Assembly: GCA_016197405.1 (NCBI GenBank)
Contig: JACPVR010000024.1
Location: 186,001-250,000, forward strand
Direction of reading: 5' to 3'
Length of the DNA: 64,000 nt
Origin: Mycobacterium sp.
Lineage (GTDB): Bacteria; Actinomycetota; Actinomycetes; Mycobacteriales; Mycobacteriaceae
Both the position numbers and the translations under genes were made by a program. Shown piece after piece: positions 1 to 8,620 of the stretch; position 1 is the stretch's first letter; the number at the start of each line of letters is the position of its first letter. The notes beneath the pieces are model-generated. The model searched no databases. It saw nothing but the letters and a program-made list of their open reading frames with translations, and was not told where the DNA came from.

Positions 1-1871
1 GTCACCGAGTAGGACTTGTTCTTCAGCGTCAGCACGCAGTTCTCGCTGACCCGCATCTTGTCGAAGAGCAGTTGGGTGTTGCCGCGGATCAGCTGCGGGC
101 GCCCGGCGATTTCGGGGTTGATACGTTCGAAGCCGCGGTCGTCGAGCGGCACCACATTGTATTTGACCGCTTCGATGAGCCAAAGTCGCTGCAGCTCAGC
201 CAATTTCGCCGGGTTCTCGGCGGCGAGGTCATGCGCCTGGGTCCAGTCGTCGGGACCGTAGAGCTCCCAGCGGTCCTCGTCGAACGGCACCGGGACGTCG
301 GTCTTCCAGGGCGTGCGGTGCTTGGTCACCGCGGTCCAGCCCTGGTGATAGATGCCGCGGTTGCCGAACATCTCGAAGTACTGGACGGTGTGGGTCTCGG
401 CGGCGTGGGCGTCCCGCAGCGTCGACAACATGCTGACACCTTCGAGCGGGGCCTGCGCGATACCGTTGACCGATGCCGGCGCGGGCAGTCCCGCCGCGTC
501 CAGGATGGTCGGCGCCACGTCGATCACATGATGGAACTGGTTGCGCACCTCGCCTTTGGCGGTAATACCTTTCGGCCAATGCACGATGGTGCCGTTGCGG
601 GTTCCGCCCCAGTGCGAGGCAACCTGTTTGGTCCACTGATAGGGCGTGCACAGCGCGTGCGCCCAGCCGACCGCGTAGTGGTTGTAGGCATCCGGTGTGC
701 CGAAGTCGTCGATCTTGGACAGCAGGAATTCGGTGGTCTCGATACCGGGCATGCCGTTGAGGGTGGTCATCTCGTTGAAGCAGCCGACGGGTGTGCCCTC
801 GGCAGACGCGCCGTTGTCGCCGATGATGTAGTAGATCAGCGTGTCGTCGAGGAACCCCAGATCCGCGATGGCATCGACGACCCTGCCGACCTCGTGATCG
901 GTCTGCTCCAGGAAACCGGCGTAGATCTCCATCTGGCGGGCCAGCACCGGCTTGAGCTCGGCGGGCATATCGTCCCAGGCCGGGATCTCGTCGTGCCGGC
1001 GAGTGAGTTCGGCGTCCCCGGGCACCACGCCGAGCTCGCGCTGACGGGCGATGATCTGCTCCCGCAGCACGTCCCAGCCGTCGTCGAACTTGCCCTTGTA
1101 CTTGTCCGACCACTCCTTGGACACCTGGTGCGGGGCGTGCGTGGCGCCGGGAGCGAAGTACATGAAGAACGGCTTGTCCGGCACCAGGGCCTTCTGCTGC
1201 CGAACCCAGCTGATGGCGCGGTCGGCGAGATCCTCGGTGAGGCTGTAGCCCTCCTCCGGGGTCTTCGGGGGTTCGACTGCGGTGGTGCCCTCGTAGAGCC
1301 CGGGGTAGTACTGGTTGGCCTCGCCGCCGACGAAACCGTAGAAGTACTCGAAGCCCGAGCCGGTGGGCCACTGATGGAACGGCCCGGCGGGGGAGACCTC
1401 CCAGACCGGCACTTCGTGGCATTTGCCGAACTGCGCCGTCGAATACCCGTTGAGTTTCAGGGTTTCCGCGATCGGGGCCTTGTCCTTGGGCCGGATGCTG
1501 CAGTTGCCGGGCGCCGAGGTCGCCATCTCGGTGATCGCACCCATCCCGACCGAGTGGTGGTTTCGTCCGGTGAGCATGGCCTGGCGGGTCGGCGAGCACA
1601 GCGCCGTGGTGTGGAATCGGCTCAGTTTCACGCCGTCGGCGGCCAGGCGTTCGGCCACCGGGGTGTGGCACGGACCGCCGAACGCCGATGCGGCGCCGAA
1701 TCCGACGTCGTCGATGAGCACTATCAGCACATTCGGGGCGCCGGCGGGCGGACGCAGCTCGGTGATCGGCGGGTAACTGGTGTTCGGGTCCTTGGCGTCA
1801 TAGGTCGTCAAGCCGACATGTTTGGCATCCGGTATCGGCAACGCTTGGCGGGCACGCTGTGGCTCAGTCAC
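1..1871 (-). CDS. Arylsulfatase, type I (3' end outside window)
   Basis: Hydrolyses sulfate esters; substrate unknown. Only the N-terminal 623 residues are present because the gene runs off the left edge. The start is a GTG with a GGAGAG ribosome site just before it. The translation opens with an NVLIVLIDDVG metal-binding segment and has the sulfatase signature C-S-P-T-R; Cys92 is the residue converted to formylglycine in type I sulfatases. No signal peptide is visible, so it is probably cytoplasmic. The start overlaps the last 8 bases of the upstream FUSC gene, so the two are probably translated together. Family call is firm, substrate is not. Confidence 0.93.
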   Translation of the reverse strand, partial: MTEPQRARQALPIPDAKHVGLTTYDAKDPNTSYPPITELRPPAGAPNVLIVLIDDVGFGAASAFGGPCHTPVAERLAADGVKLSRFHTTALCSPTRQAMLTGRNHHSVGMGAITEMATSAPGNCSIRPKDKAPIAETLKLNGYSTAQFGKCHEVPVWEVSPAGPFHQWPTGSGFEYFYGFVGGEANQYYPGLYEGTTAVEPPKTPEEGYSLTEDLADRAISWVRQQKALVPDKPFFMYFAPGATHAPHQVSKEWSDKYKGKFDDGWDVLREQIIARQRELGVVPGDAELTRRHDEIPAWDDMPAELKPVLARQMEIYAGFLEQTDHEVGRVVDAIADLGFLDDTLIYYIIGDNGASAEGTPVGCFNEMTTLNGMPGIETTEFLLSKIDDFGTPDAYNHYAVGWAHALCTPYQWTKQVASHWGGTRNGTIVHWPKGITAKGEVRNQFHHVIDVAPTILDAAGLPAPASVNGIAQAPLEGVSMLSTLRDAHAAETHTVQYFEMFGNRGIYHQGWTAVTKHRTPWKTDVPVPFDEDRWELYGPDDWTQAHDLAAENPAKLAELQRLWLIEAVKYNVVPLDDRGFERINPEIAGRPQLIRGNTQLLFDKMRVSENCVLTLKNKSYSV

Positions 1872-3912
1872 GGTCTCTCCTCGGTGATCCGGTTGGGGCC
1901 GTCACCGCGGGGATGTCCTTGGTGTCGGCGATGGCGAGCAAATGACGACTGATGGCGCCGACCTCGGCGACCAGCAAGCGCTGTGCGCTGTGTTCCTGGC
2001 GCAGTTGTGCCGCTTCGCGCTGCAGTTGTTGGTCGGCTTCGGTGAGGTGGACGGCGTCGATCTTCCAGGCCTGCCCGGGGCACGGGGCGTCACCGCGCAG
2101 GGCGTCGACGTAATCGTCCACCGCGACGATGAAGCGCCGATCCAGTGTCGAGGGCGGCATGCCGGCGACGTGCGCCTCCAGCGTGGCGCAGGTGCTGGTG
2201 ACGGCGTTGAGGGCGGCACGGTAGGAGGTCAGCCAGCGACGGACCTCCGGTGCGTCGGCCCGGACGGTGCCGCTGGCGGCCTCGAACGCCGAGCGGGCCC
2301 GCAGGGCTCGCGACCACGCGGCCGACAGTGCGACGTCCGGGTCGTCGAGATGATGCACGAATGCCCGGATGACGACTGCCGCGTAGTCGATTTCGGCCTT
2401 CAGGAGCTCCCCGGCACGCTGGCGCAGCCTGATCAGCGAGCGGTCCGGGATCAGGACGTGACCGGCCACCGCGAGCAGACCACCGACCACCACCGCCAGC
2501 ACCCGCTCGCCGAGTGCATCGCTTTGTACCGCGCCGTCGATATCGAGCAGCAGGACGATCGCTCCAGCCAATGCCGCACTCAGTGGCACGTAACCGATGC
2601 CCGAGACCGCGTAGGCGATCGCCAGGAAGAGCACCGCCAGCGCCGCCGACTGCAGACCGCTGGGGTGCAGGAACATCGTGATCAGGGTGGCGCCACCGAC
2701 GCCGCAGATGTTGCCGATGACGCGGGACACGCACCGGGTGTAGGTGTGCGCGGTCTCGGGCCGCAACACCATCAGCACCGTCAATGCGATCCAGTACCCG
2801 TGGTCGAGTCCGGTCGCCCGCGCGACGGCGACGCCGACGGCGGTGGCCGCGGCCAGCCGTGCCGCATGCCGCAGGATCGGCGAGTCGGTCGAGAGTTGGC
2901 CGGCGATCTGCGCGCGCACCCGGTTGAACGTGCCGGGCAGACCGGCACGGCGCAGTTCCGGGGCGGCCCCGGCGGGAACCGGCACCTCGGCGAAATGCAG
3001 CTCGGCGGCTTCGCGCAGCTGCGTGCGTAGCCGCGCGGCCGCGATATTCGCCGACTCCGGGACGATCTTCACGGCCGCGTTGAGCCGACCGAGGGCGTCT
3101 TGGGCGGCCGACGGCCCGTCGCGCTTGCCGTCGGCGATGGCGGTCAACACATCGGCGGTCGCCAGCAAGGAGTCCTGCACACCCGGTGCGGCGGCCGCAC
3201 CACGCAGAGCGTCGAGGGTCAGCGCGATACGTTCCGGCAAGGCGTAGAGGCCACGAAAAGCCTGCGGTCGCCTGCGGGCCTGCCGGTCGGTCAGGGCGAA
3301 CGATTCCCGCAACGCGATCAGCTGATCGATATCCAGTGGCGACTGCGGGTCGGCGGCCAGGCGGCGCGCCCCGTCGGCCACCGAACGGTAGGCCTTCGCC
3401 AGAGCGTCACGTTGGGTCCGCCACCGCTGCCGAGGCCATACCGCGACGAGCACCACCTGCAGCAGACCGCCCGCCACCGCCAGTGCCGCCGCGGTCAGCG
3501 GCCCCGGCAGCACCGAATGCTGCTCCGGCGCGGTGACCAGCAGTGCGCTGGCCGCGGCCGCCACCTGGCCGGCATTGGAGCTGACGGCCCACAACATGCC
3601 CGCAGCCGAACACCACAGCGCCACCACCGCGACGAAAACCCATCGATAGGGCGCGGTCTCCCAGCCCAGCAGGACTGCCACACCCATCCCCGCGGTCACC
3701 ACGAGCACCAGCGGCAGCCGACCATGCGGGCTGTCCTGCAATGCGATGGCACCCGCGATCGCGGCACTGCCACCCGCGCCGATCGCCGCAGCGGTCGAAC
3801 CCCATTCCAGGGCTATGGCGACAGCCAGTACGACTCCGAGCAGACTGCGCGCCACCTCGCCGACATACGGCCACGACGGCCGCGGGGCAACGCCCGGAAA
3901 CATGACTTGCAT
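1864..3912 (-). CDS. FUSC-family inner-membrane protein
   Basis: A protein of about 682 residues with the aromatic-acid exporter / fusaric acid resistance (FUSC) layout: hydrophobic helices at about residues 15-165, a long soluble charged region, a second hydrophobic block at about 340-480, then a soluble C-terminus. Such proteins are thought to export aromatic acids or other small molecules, but the substrate here is unknown. The best starts are ATG 3912 or ATG 3903, just before the first helix; an open frame continues upstream but would read antisense through the divergent EthD-like gene. It is the first gene of a two-gene unit with the sulfatase, which suggests handling of a sulfated or aromatic compound. 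That link is inference. Confidence 0.85.
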   Translation of the reverse strand: MQVMFPGVAPRPSWPYVGEVARSLLGVVLAVAIALEWGSTAAAIGAGGSAAIAGAIALQDSPHGRLPLVLVVTAGMGVAVLLGWETAPYRWVFVAVVALWCSAAGMLWAVSSNAGQVAAAASALLVTAPEQHSVLPGPLTAAALAVAGGLLQVVLVAVWPRQRWRTQRDALAKAYRSVADGARRLAADPQSPLDIDQLIALRESFALTDRQARRRPQAFRGLYALPERIALTLDALRGAAAAPGVQDSLLATADVLTAIADGKRDGPSAAQDALGRLNAAVKIVPESANIAAARLRTQLREAAELHFAEVPVPAGAAPELRRAGLPGTFNRVRAQIAGQLSTDSPILRHAARLAAATAVGVAVARATGLDHGYWIALTVLMVLRPETAHTYTRCVSRVIGNICGVGGATLITMFLHPSGLQSAALAVLFLAIAYAVSGIGYVPLSAALAGAIVLLLDIDGAVQSDALGERVLAVVVGGLLAVAGHVLIPDRSLIRLRQRAGELLKAEIDYAAVVIRAFVHHLDDPDVALSAAWSRALRARSAFEAASGTVRADAPEVRRWLTSYRAALNAVTSTCATLEAHVAGMPPSTLDRRFIVAVDDYVDALRGDAPCPGQAWKIDAVHLTEADQQLQREAAQLRQEHSAQRLLVAEVGAISRHLLAIADTKDIPAVTAPTGSPRRDRD

Positions 3913-3981
3913 TATCGCGATAGCGGCCCGCCGCGCAGGCACTTCGGGGAACGCCACGCCGGACGAGTAGGTTCCGAAGCC

Positions 3982-4689
3982 ATGGAGAAGGTGATCGTCG
4001 CGCTGCGCCGGACCGATGCAGACGACTCCTGGTGCTCGCGGCTGCGCGGGCCGGTGGCCCAGCAGTTGCTCGATCTCGGGCTTCCCGGCCTGACGATCCA
4101 TGTCAAGGATGAGCAGGTACGACACTCGCTGATGACGCTGACGACACTGGACCCGCCGGTGTGCGGTTTCGTCAGCCTCTGGACCCAGCAGTCCTACGGC
4201 CCGCAGGTGCAGCAGGCGGTCGAGCTGCTGGCCGGCGAGTGCGATGCGGTGCACGCCTACCTGGTCACCGAATCCGTCCCGTTGCCGCCGCCGGTGACCG
4301 ACAACGGCGCGCGCACAGCGGGATTCGCCAACATCGCACTGCTGCGCCGACCCGCGGACCTCGACGAGGCGACGTGGCTGTCGCGTTGGCAGATCGCGCA
4401 TACGCCGGTGGCGATCGCCACCCAGTCGACATTCGGCTACGTCCAGAACGCGGTCGTCCGCGCGCTGACCCCGGATGCACCGGAGCTGGCGGCCGTCGTC
4501 GAAGAGCTGTTCCCGATCGAGGCCGTCAGCGATCTGCACGCGTTCTTCGGCGCCGCCGACGACGCCGATCTGTCGGACCGGATGACGCAGATGATCGCCA
4601 GCACCTCGGCGTTCGGTGCCAACGAGAATATCGACACCGTGCCCACCAGTCGGTATGTGTTGCGCTCGGCGTTCGGCCCCGAGCGGTGA
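3982..4689 (+). CDS. EthD domain-containing protein
   Basis: A 235-residue cytoplasmic protein resembling EthD/ferredoxin-like alpha+beta barrel proteins, which are small dimeric proteins of largely unknown function found near degradation genes. It has two halves, about residues 1-105 and 106-235; the second carries the LDEATWLSRWQIAHTPVAI stretch typical of EthD-type domains. The ATG was chosen because it gives the conserved MEKVIVALRR beginning; it is divergent from the FUSC gene by about 70 bases. The enoyl-CoA hydratase starts 16 bases downstream, so the two are probably cotranscribed. No catalytic residue can be named. Confidence 0.75.
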   Translation: MEKVIVALRRTDADDSWCSRLRGPVAQQLLDLGLPGLTIHVKDEQVRHSLMTLTTLDPPVCGFVSLWTQQSYGPQVQQAVELLAGECDAVHAYLVTESVPLPPPVTDNGARTAGFANIALLRRPADLDEATWLSRWQIAHTPVAIATQSTFGYVQNAVVRALTPDAPELAAVVEELFPIEAVSDLHAFFGAADDADLSDRMTQMIASTSAFGANENIDTVPTSRYVLRSAFGPER

Positions 4690-4705
4690 TCGTTAGGCTC
4701 GCTGC

Positions 4706-5458
4706 GTGACGCTGACTATCGCTGACGACAATCGGGTGCGCACCATAACCCTGAATCGGCCAGAGGCCCTCAACGCCTTCAACGAAGCGCTCTACGATGC
4801 GCTGGCCGACGCCTTGCTCGACGCCGCTGCCGACGACGAGGTGACGGTTGTGTTGCTGACCGGTGCCGGGCGGGCATTCAGCGCGGGCACCGACCTCGTC
4901 GAGATGCAGGCGATGTTCACCGATCCCGGGTTCACCCGCGGTAAGCACGGATTCATCGGCCTGGTGGACGCACTGACGGCGTTCGGTAAACCGTTGATCT
5001 GCGCGGTCAACGGGGTGGGCCTCGGGATCGGCACCACGATCCTCGGTTTCGCCGACCTGGCCTTCATGTCGACGACGGCCAAATTGAAGTGCCCGTTCAC
5101 CAGCCTCGGGGTGGCACCCGAGGCGGCGTCGTCGTATCTGATGCCGCAGCTGGTCGGGCGGCAGAACGCCGCGTGGCTGCTGATGTCGTCGGAATGGATC
5201 GGCGCCGCCGAGGCCAAGGAGATGGGCCTGGTGTGGAAGGTGTGCGAGCCCGACGACCTGTTGCCGGAGGCCCGCAGGCATGCCGAGGTGCTGGCGTCGC
5301 GGCCGTTGCGCAGCCTGATGGCGGTCAAGAAGACCATGAATGCACCGATTGTGGCCGAGATCGCGGCAGCGCGTGAGCGCGAGAATGCCTGTTTCGCCGA
5401 GCTTCTGGGCGGCGCCGACAATGCCGAGGCGCTGGCCGATTTCACCAAGGGCCGCTAG
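4706..5458 (+). CDS. Enoyl-CoA hydratase/isomerase family protein
   Basis: A 250-residue crotonase-fold protein expected to hydrate or isomerise an acyl-CoA double bond in fatty-acid or side-chain beta-oxidation. Visible family features are the N-terminal TLNRPEALNAF segment, the CoA-binding loop with FSAGTDL at about residues 55-61, the oxyanion-hole region around GVGLGIGTTI, and a Glu in LGVAPEAASS at the usual catalytic position. The start is a GTG 16 bases after the stop of the EthD-like gene. Length is normal for the family. Mycobacteria carry many echA paralogues and I cannot assign which one. Confidence 0.9.
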   Translation: MTLTIADDNRVRTITLNRPEALNAFNEALYDALADALLDAAADDEVTVVLLTGAGRAFSAGTDLVEMQAMFTDPGFTRGKHGFIGLVDALTAFGKPLICAVNGVGLGIGTTILGFADLAFMSTTAKLKCPFTSLGVAPEAASSYLMPQLVGRQNAAWLLMSSEWIGAAEAKEMGLVWKVCEPDDLLPEARRHAEVLASRPLRSLMAVKKTMNAPIVAEIAAARERENACFAELLGGADNAEALADFTKGR

Positions 5459-5476
5459 TGGCCGACCGCCGGGCAG

Positions 5477-5665
5477 TTAGCTGACAGCGACGACGCGACT
5501 GCGGGCGGACTCGGCTTCGATGATCGCTCGCACGGTGTGGCGGCAGCGTCCGCAGTCGGTGCCGGCGCCGCACGCCGCGGCGACCTGCTTCGATGTGCAG
5601 GCTCCGGCGGCGACGGCATCGGCGACGCACTGGCTGGTGGCACCGGTGCACAGACAAACGAACAC
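5477..5665 (-). CDS. bfd: Bacterioferritin-associated ferredoxin (Bfd-like)
   Basis: A 62-residue [2Fe-2S] protein of the BFD family. Four cysteines in the arrangement C4-x-C6 followed by C-G-R-C fit the cluster-binding motif. In other bacteria Bfd passes electrons to bacterioferritin to release stored iron. It lies divergent to bfrA, and its ATG is 45 bases from the strongest iron box, so it is expected to be repressed by IdeR when iron is plentiful. That regulation is inferred from the site. Several overlapping longer frames exist, but only this one has the BFD signature. Confidence 0.93.
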   Translation of the reverse strand: MFVCLCTGATSQCVADAVAAGACTSKQVAAACGAGTDCGRCRHTVRAIIEAESARSRVVAVS

Positions 5666-5709
5666 CTATGCCGCCTCCTTGCTACGTCGATAGCCGCCCG
5701 GTTCGGGGA

Positions 5710-5728
5710 TTAGTGGAGTCTAACCTAA
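5710..5728. promoter_or_regulatory. IdeR iron box 1 (strong match)
   Basis: The 19-bp site matches the mycobacterial iron-box consensus (TTAGGTTAGGCTAACCTAA) at 15 of 19 positions by eye, with a perfect right half TCTAACCTAA-type arm. It is 45 bases upstream of the Bfd-like gene and about 205 upstream of bfrA, so it could repress the former and take part in activating the latter. Confidence 0.8.
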
Positions 5729-5742
5729 CTCTTTCGGATTTG

Positions 5743-5761
5743 TTAGGGATGCCTACCCCAA
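5743..5761. promoter_or_regulatory. IdeR iron box 2 (weaker)
   Basis: A second site that matches the iron-box consensus at 13 of 19 positions, starting TTAGG and centred 33 bases downstream of box 1. Tandem boxes are known upstream of bfrA in M. tuberculosis, which supports it. Confidence 0.55.
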
Positions 5762-5762
5762 A

Positions 5763-5781
5763 CTATGTGAGGCTTACCTTC
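5763..5781. promoter_or_regulatory. IdeR iron box 3 (weaker)
   Basis: A third site that matches the consensus at 13 of 19 positions, with core GAGGCTTACCT, starting 20 bases after box 2. A plausible bfrA -10 element (TAGATT) lies downstream at 5848-5853, so the boxes sit upstream of the promoter, as expected for activation by IdeR. Confidence 0.5.
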
Positions 5782-5932
5782 CCGATTTTGTTTGCCCGGC
5801 GGCCGATGTTTCTCGTGTTTGTCCGCGCTTCCGGCAGCCTTCTGGACTAGATTCAAGACACGCGCCGCGGCTCTTGCCGCATGTCGCGCGCCGTTTATGA
5901 CATGTCAGCCACATGTTCACCGAGGAGATCCG

Positions 5933-6424
5933 ATGCAGGGCGACCCTGACGTCTTGAAGTTGCTAAACGAGCAGTTGACCAGTGAGTTGACCGCCATCAA
6001 CCAGTACTTCCTGCACTCGAAGATGCAGGACAACTGGGGGTTCACCGAGCTCGCCGAGCACACCCGCAAGGAATCCTTCGAGGAGATGCATCACGCGGAG
6101 TGGGTGACCGACCGGATCCTGCTGCTCGACGGTCTGCCCAACTATCAGCGACTGTTCTCCCTGCGGGTGGGCCAGACCCTGCGTGAACAGTTCGAGGCCG
6201 ACCTCGCGATCGAGTACGAGGTGCTCGAGCGGCTGCGTCCCGGAATCATGATGTGCCGCGAAAAGGGCGACGCCACCAGCGCCAACCTGCTCGAGACGAT
6301 CCTCAAGGACGAGGAAAGCCATATCGACTATCTGGAAACCCAGCTCCAGTTGATGGACAAGCTCGGCGAAGAGCTGTACTCGGCGCAGTGTGTGTCGCGT
6401 CCGCCGGGTGGCGGTTCGGGCTAA
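5933..6424 (+). CDS. bfrA: Bacterioferritin BfrA
   Basis: A 163-residue haem-containing ferritin subunit that assembles into 24-mers and stores iron as ferric mineral. The ferroxidase ligands Glu18, Glu51, His54, Glu94, Glu127 and His130 and the haem ligand Met52 are all present at the standard positions. The start is ATG 5933 after a GAGGAG ribosome site; the longer open frame upstream has no support. Length matches M. tuberculosis BfrA. It follows three iron boxes and probably rises with iron through IdeR. A hairpin follows the stop. Confidence 0.97.
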   Translation: MQGDPDVLKLLNEQLTSELTAINQYFLHSKMQDNWGFTELAEHTRKESFEEMHHAEWVTDRILLLDGLPNYQRLFSLRVGQTLREQFEADLAIEYEVLERLRPGIMMCREKGDATSANLLETILKDEESHIDYLETQLQLMDKLGEELYSAQCVSRPPGGGSG

Positions 6425-6433
6425 CCGCCCTGC

Positions 6434-6451
6434 GGCGGAGCGAGATCCGCC
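6434..6451 (+). terminator. Hairpin after bfrA
   Basis: A perfect 6-bp stem (GGCGGA/TCCGCC) with a 6-nt loop lies 9 bases after the bfrA stop. There is no U-tract, as is common in mycobacteria, so its role as a terminator is only suggested. Confidence 0.4.
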
Positions 6452-6481
6452 TCACATATGCCTAGCCAAGCTAACGAATGA

Positions 6482-6497
6482 TATCGGGTACTCGATA
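6482..6497. promoter_or_regulatory. Near-perfect palindrome, candidate operator of the MFS gene
   Basis: The 16-bp element TATCGGGTACTCGATA is an inverted repeat with a single mismatched pair, ending 24 bases before the MFS start codon. Size and place suit a TetR- or MarR-type repressor, but no regulator gene is adjacent. Confidence 0.45.
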
Positions 6498-6521
6498 CGC
6501 CGTTAGAACCGAAAGGCAGGC

Positions 6522-8573
6522 ATGACGACTTCCACCATGGACCCCGAGTCCGGCAACGCGATGATCAGTCCACAGCGGCGAAACCTGATTTTCGTCGCTG
6601 TGCTGCTGGGCATGCTGCTGGCGGCGCTCGACCAGACCATCGTGGCCACCGCGCTGCCCACGGTCGTCGCCGACCTCGGCGGGGCGGGCCATCAATCGTG
6701 GGTCGTCACCAGCTATCTGCTGGCCTCGACGATCGTCACCGCCGTGGTGGGCAAGCTCGGCGACTTGTTCGGCCGCAAGCGGGTCTTCCAGGCCGCGGTG
6801 CTGTTCTTCCTGGCCGGGTCGGTGCTGTGCGGACTGGCCGGATCCATGACGATGCTGGTCGCGTCACGGGCCCTGCAGGGTGTCGGCGGCGGCGCCATCA
6901 TGGTGACCGCGATGGCCGTCATCGGTGAGGTGATCCCGCTGCGCGACCGCGGCCGCTACCAGGGCGCGCTGGGTGCCGTCTTCGGTGTCACCACCGTGAT
7001 CGGCCCGCTGCTCGGCGGCTTCTTCACCGACCACCTGTCCTGGCGGTGGGCGTTCTGGATCAATGTGCCGGTGGCGATCGTGGTGCTGATCGTCGGGGCC
7101 GTGGCCATCCCGGCGCTGGCCAGGACCGGCAAGCCCGTCATCGACTACCTGGGCATCCTGTTCGTCGGCCTCGGCGCCTCCGGTCTGACCCTGGCCACCA
7201 GCTGGGGCGGCGGCGAATACGCCTGGACCTCACCGATGATCATCGGTCTGTTCGTGGCCTCGGCGATTGCGCTGGCCATCTTCGTCCGGATCGAACTGCG
7301 GACCGCCGAACCGATCCTGCCGATCCGGCTTTTCGCCAGCCCGGTCTTCACGGTGTGTTGCATCCTGGGCTTCATCGTCGGTTTCGCCATGCTCGGCGCG
7401 CTGACCTTCATGCCGACCTTCATGCAGTTCGTCGACGGTGTCTCGGCGACCGAATCGGGCCTGCGCACCCTGCCGATGGTCGCGGGTCTGCTCATCACGT
7501 CGATCGGCAGCGGTCAGGTCGTCGGGCGCACCGGACGCTACAAGATCTTCCCGGTGGTCGGGACCGCGCTGATGGCCGTCGGCTTCCTGCTGCTGTCCCG
7601 GATGGACGCCGACACTTCGGTGCTGCTGCAGTCGGTCTACCTGTTCATCCTGGGCACCGGCATCGGCCTGTGCATGCAGGTTCTGGTGTTGGTCGTGCAG
7701 AACACCGCAAGCTTCGAAGATCTCGGGGTGGCCACCTCGGGCGTGACATTCTTCCGCACCATCGGAAGTTCGTTCGGAGCGGCCATCTTCGGCTCGCTGT
7801 TCGCCAACTTCCTGGCCGGCCGGATAGGACCGGCACTGGTCGCCAGCGGTGCGCCACCCGCGGCCGCGGAGTCACCCAAGGCGTTGCACGCGCTCTCACC
7901 GGAAATGGCGGCCCCGATCATCGCCGCCTACGCCGACGCGCTCGGCACGGTATTCCTTTGTGCCGCACCGGTTGCGGCGGTGGGCTTCCTCGTGTCGTTG
8001 TTCCTCAAGGAGATTCCGCTGCGCGAGATGGATGCCGTTTCCGCCGGCGATCTCGGTGAAGGTTTCGGTATGCCGAGCACTGCCTCACCCGAACAGCTGC
8101 TCGAAGTGGCGGTGGGACGGATGTTCCGCGACTCACCGGAGATCCGGCTGCGCAATCTGGCGGGCCGGCCCGGCTGCGAACTCGATGTCGCACGGTTGTG
8201 GGGTCTGGTCCAGATCTACCGGTTCAGTCAGGTTTTCGGCTCCGCGCGGCTCTCCGAGATCGCCGAGCGGCTGCGGCTACCACCGGAGGTCCTCGAGCCG
8301 ACCTTCGATTCGCTGACCACGGGCGGATACGCGCTGCGGACCGGCGACCAGCTGTGGTTGACCCAGACCGGGGCGCGCCAGGTCGACGCGGTCTCGGCGG
8401 CCCTGGTCGGCAGGATCGTCGACAAGCTCGCCCAGTCGCCGTCTTTCGAGGGGCGTCCCGATCGCGATCAGGTCGAGAAGGCGCTCGAGCACATCGCGCA
8501 TCGCATGCTGGTGCAGCGGGACTGGGACGGTGACCGGACGCAGCTGGTGGACGCCGCCGGCCCCGGACAATAA
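6522..8573 (+). CDS. DHA2-family MFS exporter with C-terminal winged-helix-like domain
   Basis: A 683-residue protein. Residues of about 20-505 form a 14-helix drug:H+ antiporter-2 transporter, with the LDQTIVATALPTVVADL segment in helix 1, the GxxxDRxGRR-like GKLGDLFGRKR loop after helix 2, and motif C in helix 5. The last ~150 residues are soluble and contain a helix-turn-helix-like segment (RLSEIAERLRLPPEVLEPTFDSL) followed by a beta wing. Orthologous in place and length to M. tuberculosis Rv1877, next to bfrA. It probably exports toxic or lipid-like compounds; substrate unknown. A palindrome just upstream may be its operator. Confidence 0.92.
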   Translation: MTTSTMDPESGNAMISPQRRNLIFVAVLLGMLLAALDQTIVATALPTVVADLGGAGHQSWVVTSYLLASTIVTAVVGKLGDLFGRKRVFQAAVLFFLAGSVLCGLAGSMTMLVASRALQGVGGGAIMVTAMAVIGEVIPLRDRGRYQGALGAVFGVTTVIGPLLGGFFTDHLSWRWAFWINVPVAIVVLIVGAVAIPALARTGKPVIDYLGILFVGLGASGLTLATSWGGGEYAWTSPMIIGLFVASAIALAIFVRIELRTAEPILPIRLFASPVFTVCCILGFIVGFAMLGALTFMPTFMQFVDGVSATESGLRTLPMVAGLLITSIGSGQVVGRTGRYKIFPVVGTALMAVGFLLLSRMDADTSVLLQSVYLFILGTGIGLCMQVLVLVVQNTASFEDLGVATSGVTFFRTIGSSFGAAIFGSLFANFLAGRIGPALVASGAPPAAAESPKALHALSPEMAAPIIAAYADALGTVFLCAAPVAAVGFLVSLFLKEIPLREMDAVSAGDLGEGFGMPSTASPEQLLEVAVGRMFRDSPEIRLRNLAGRPGCELDVARLWGLVQIYRFSQVFGSARLSEIAERLRLPPEVLEPTFDSLTTGGYALRTGDQLWLTQTGARQVDAVSAALVGRIVDKLAQSPSFEGRPDRDQVEKALEHIAHRMLVQRDWDGDRTQLVDAAGPGQ

Positions 8574-8576
8574 AAC

Positions 8577-8590
8577 TAGAACGCGTTCCA
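8577..8590. promoter_or_regulatory. KstR-type operator (perfect TNNAACNNGTTNNA)
   Basis: TAGAACGCGTTCCA fits every fixed position of the motif bound by KstR, the TetR repressor of the mycobacterial cholesterol catabolism regulon. It lies 30 bases upstream of the AhpD-like gene and just after the MFS stop, where a promoter operator would be expected. Confidence 0.65.
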
Positions 8591-8620
8591 ATTCGCGGTG
8601 CCGCGGCGTAGCATCGCGCC

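Noticed and set aside
72..1952. Long plus-strand open frame (626 codons) opposite the sulfatase
   Set aside because: The minus strand in the sulfatase frame has the CSPTR signature and metal motifs; the plus-strand product is Arg/Val/Gly-rich without a domain, as expected for an antisense frame in GC-rich DNA.
3913..4539. N-terminal extension of the FUSC frame
   Set aside because: It lies antisense to the EthD-like gene and carries no membrane or domain features; start at 3912 or 3903 is more credible.
6463..6481. Possible fourth iron box between bfrA and the MFS gene (GCTAAC segment)
   Set aside because: Only about half of the 19 positions match and one arm is missing; not supported.
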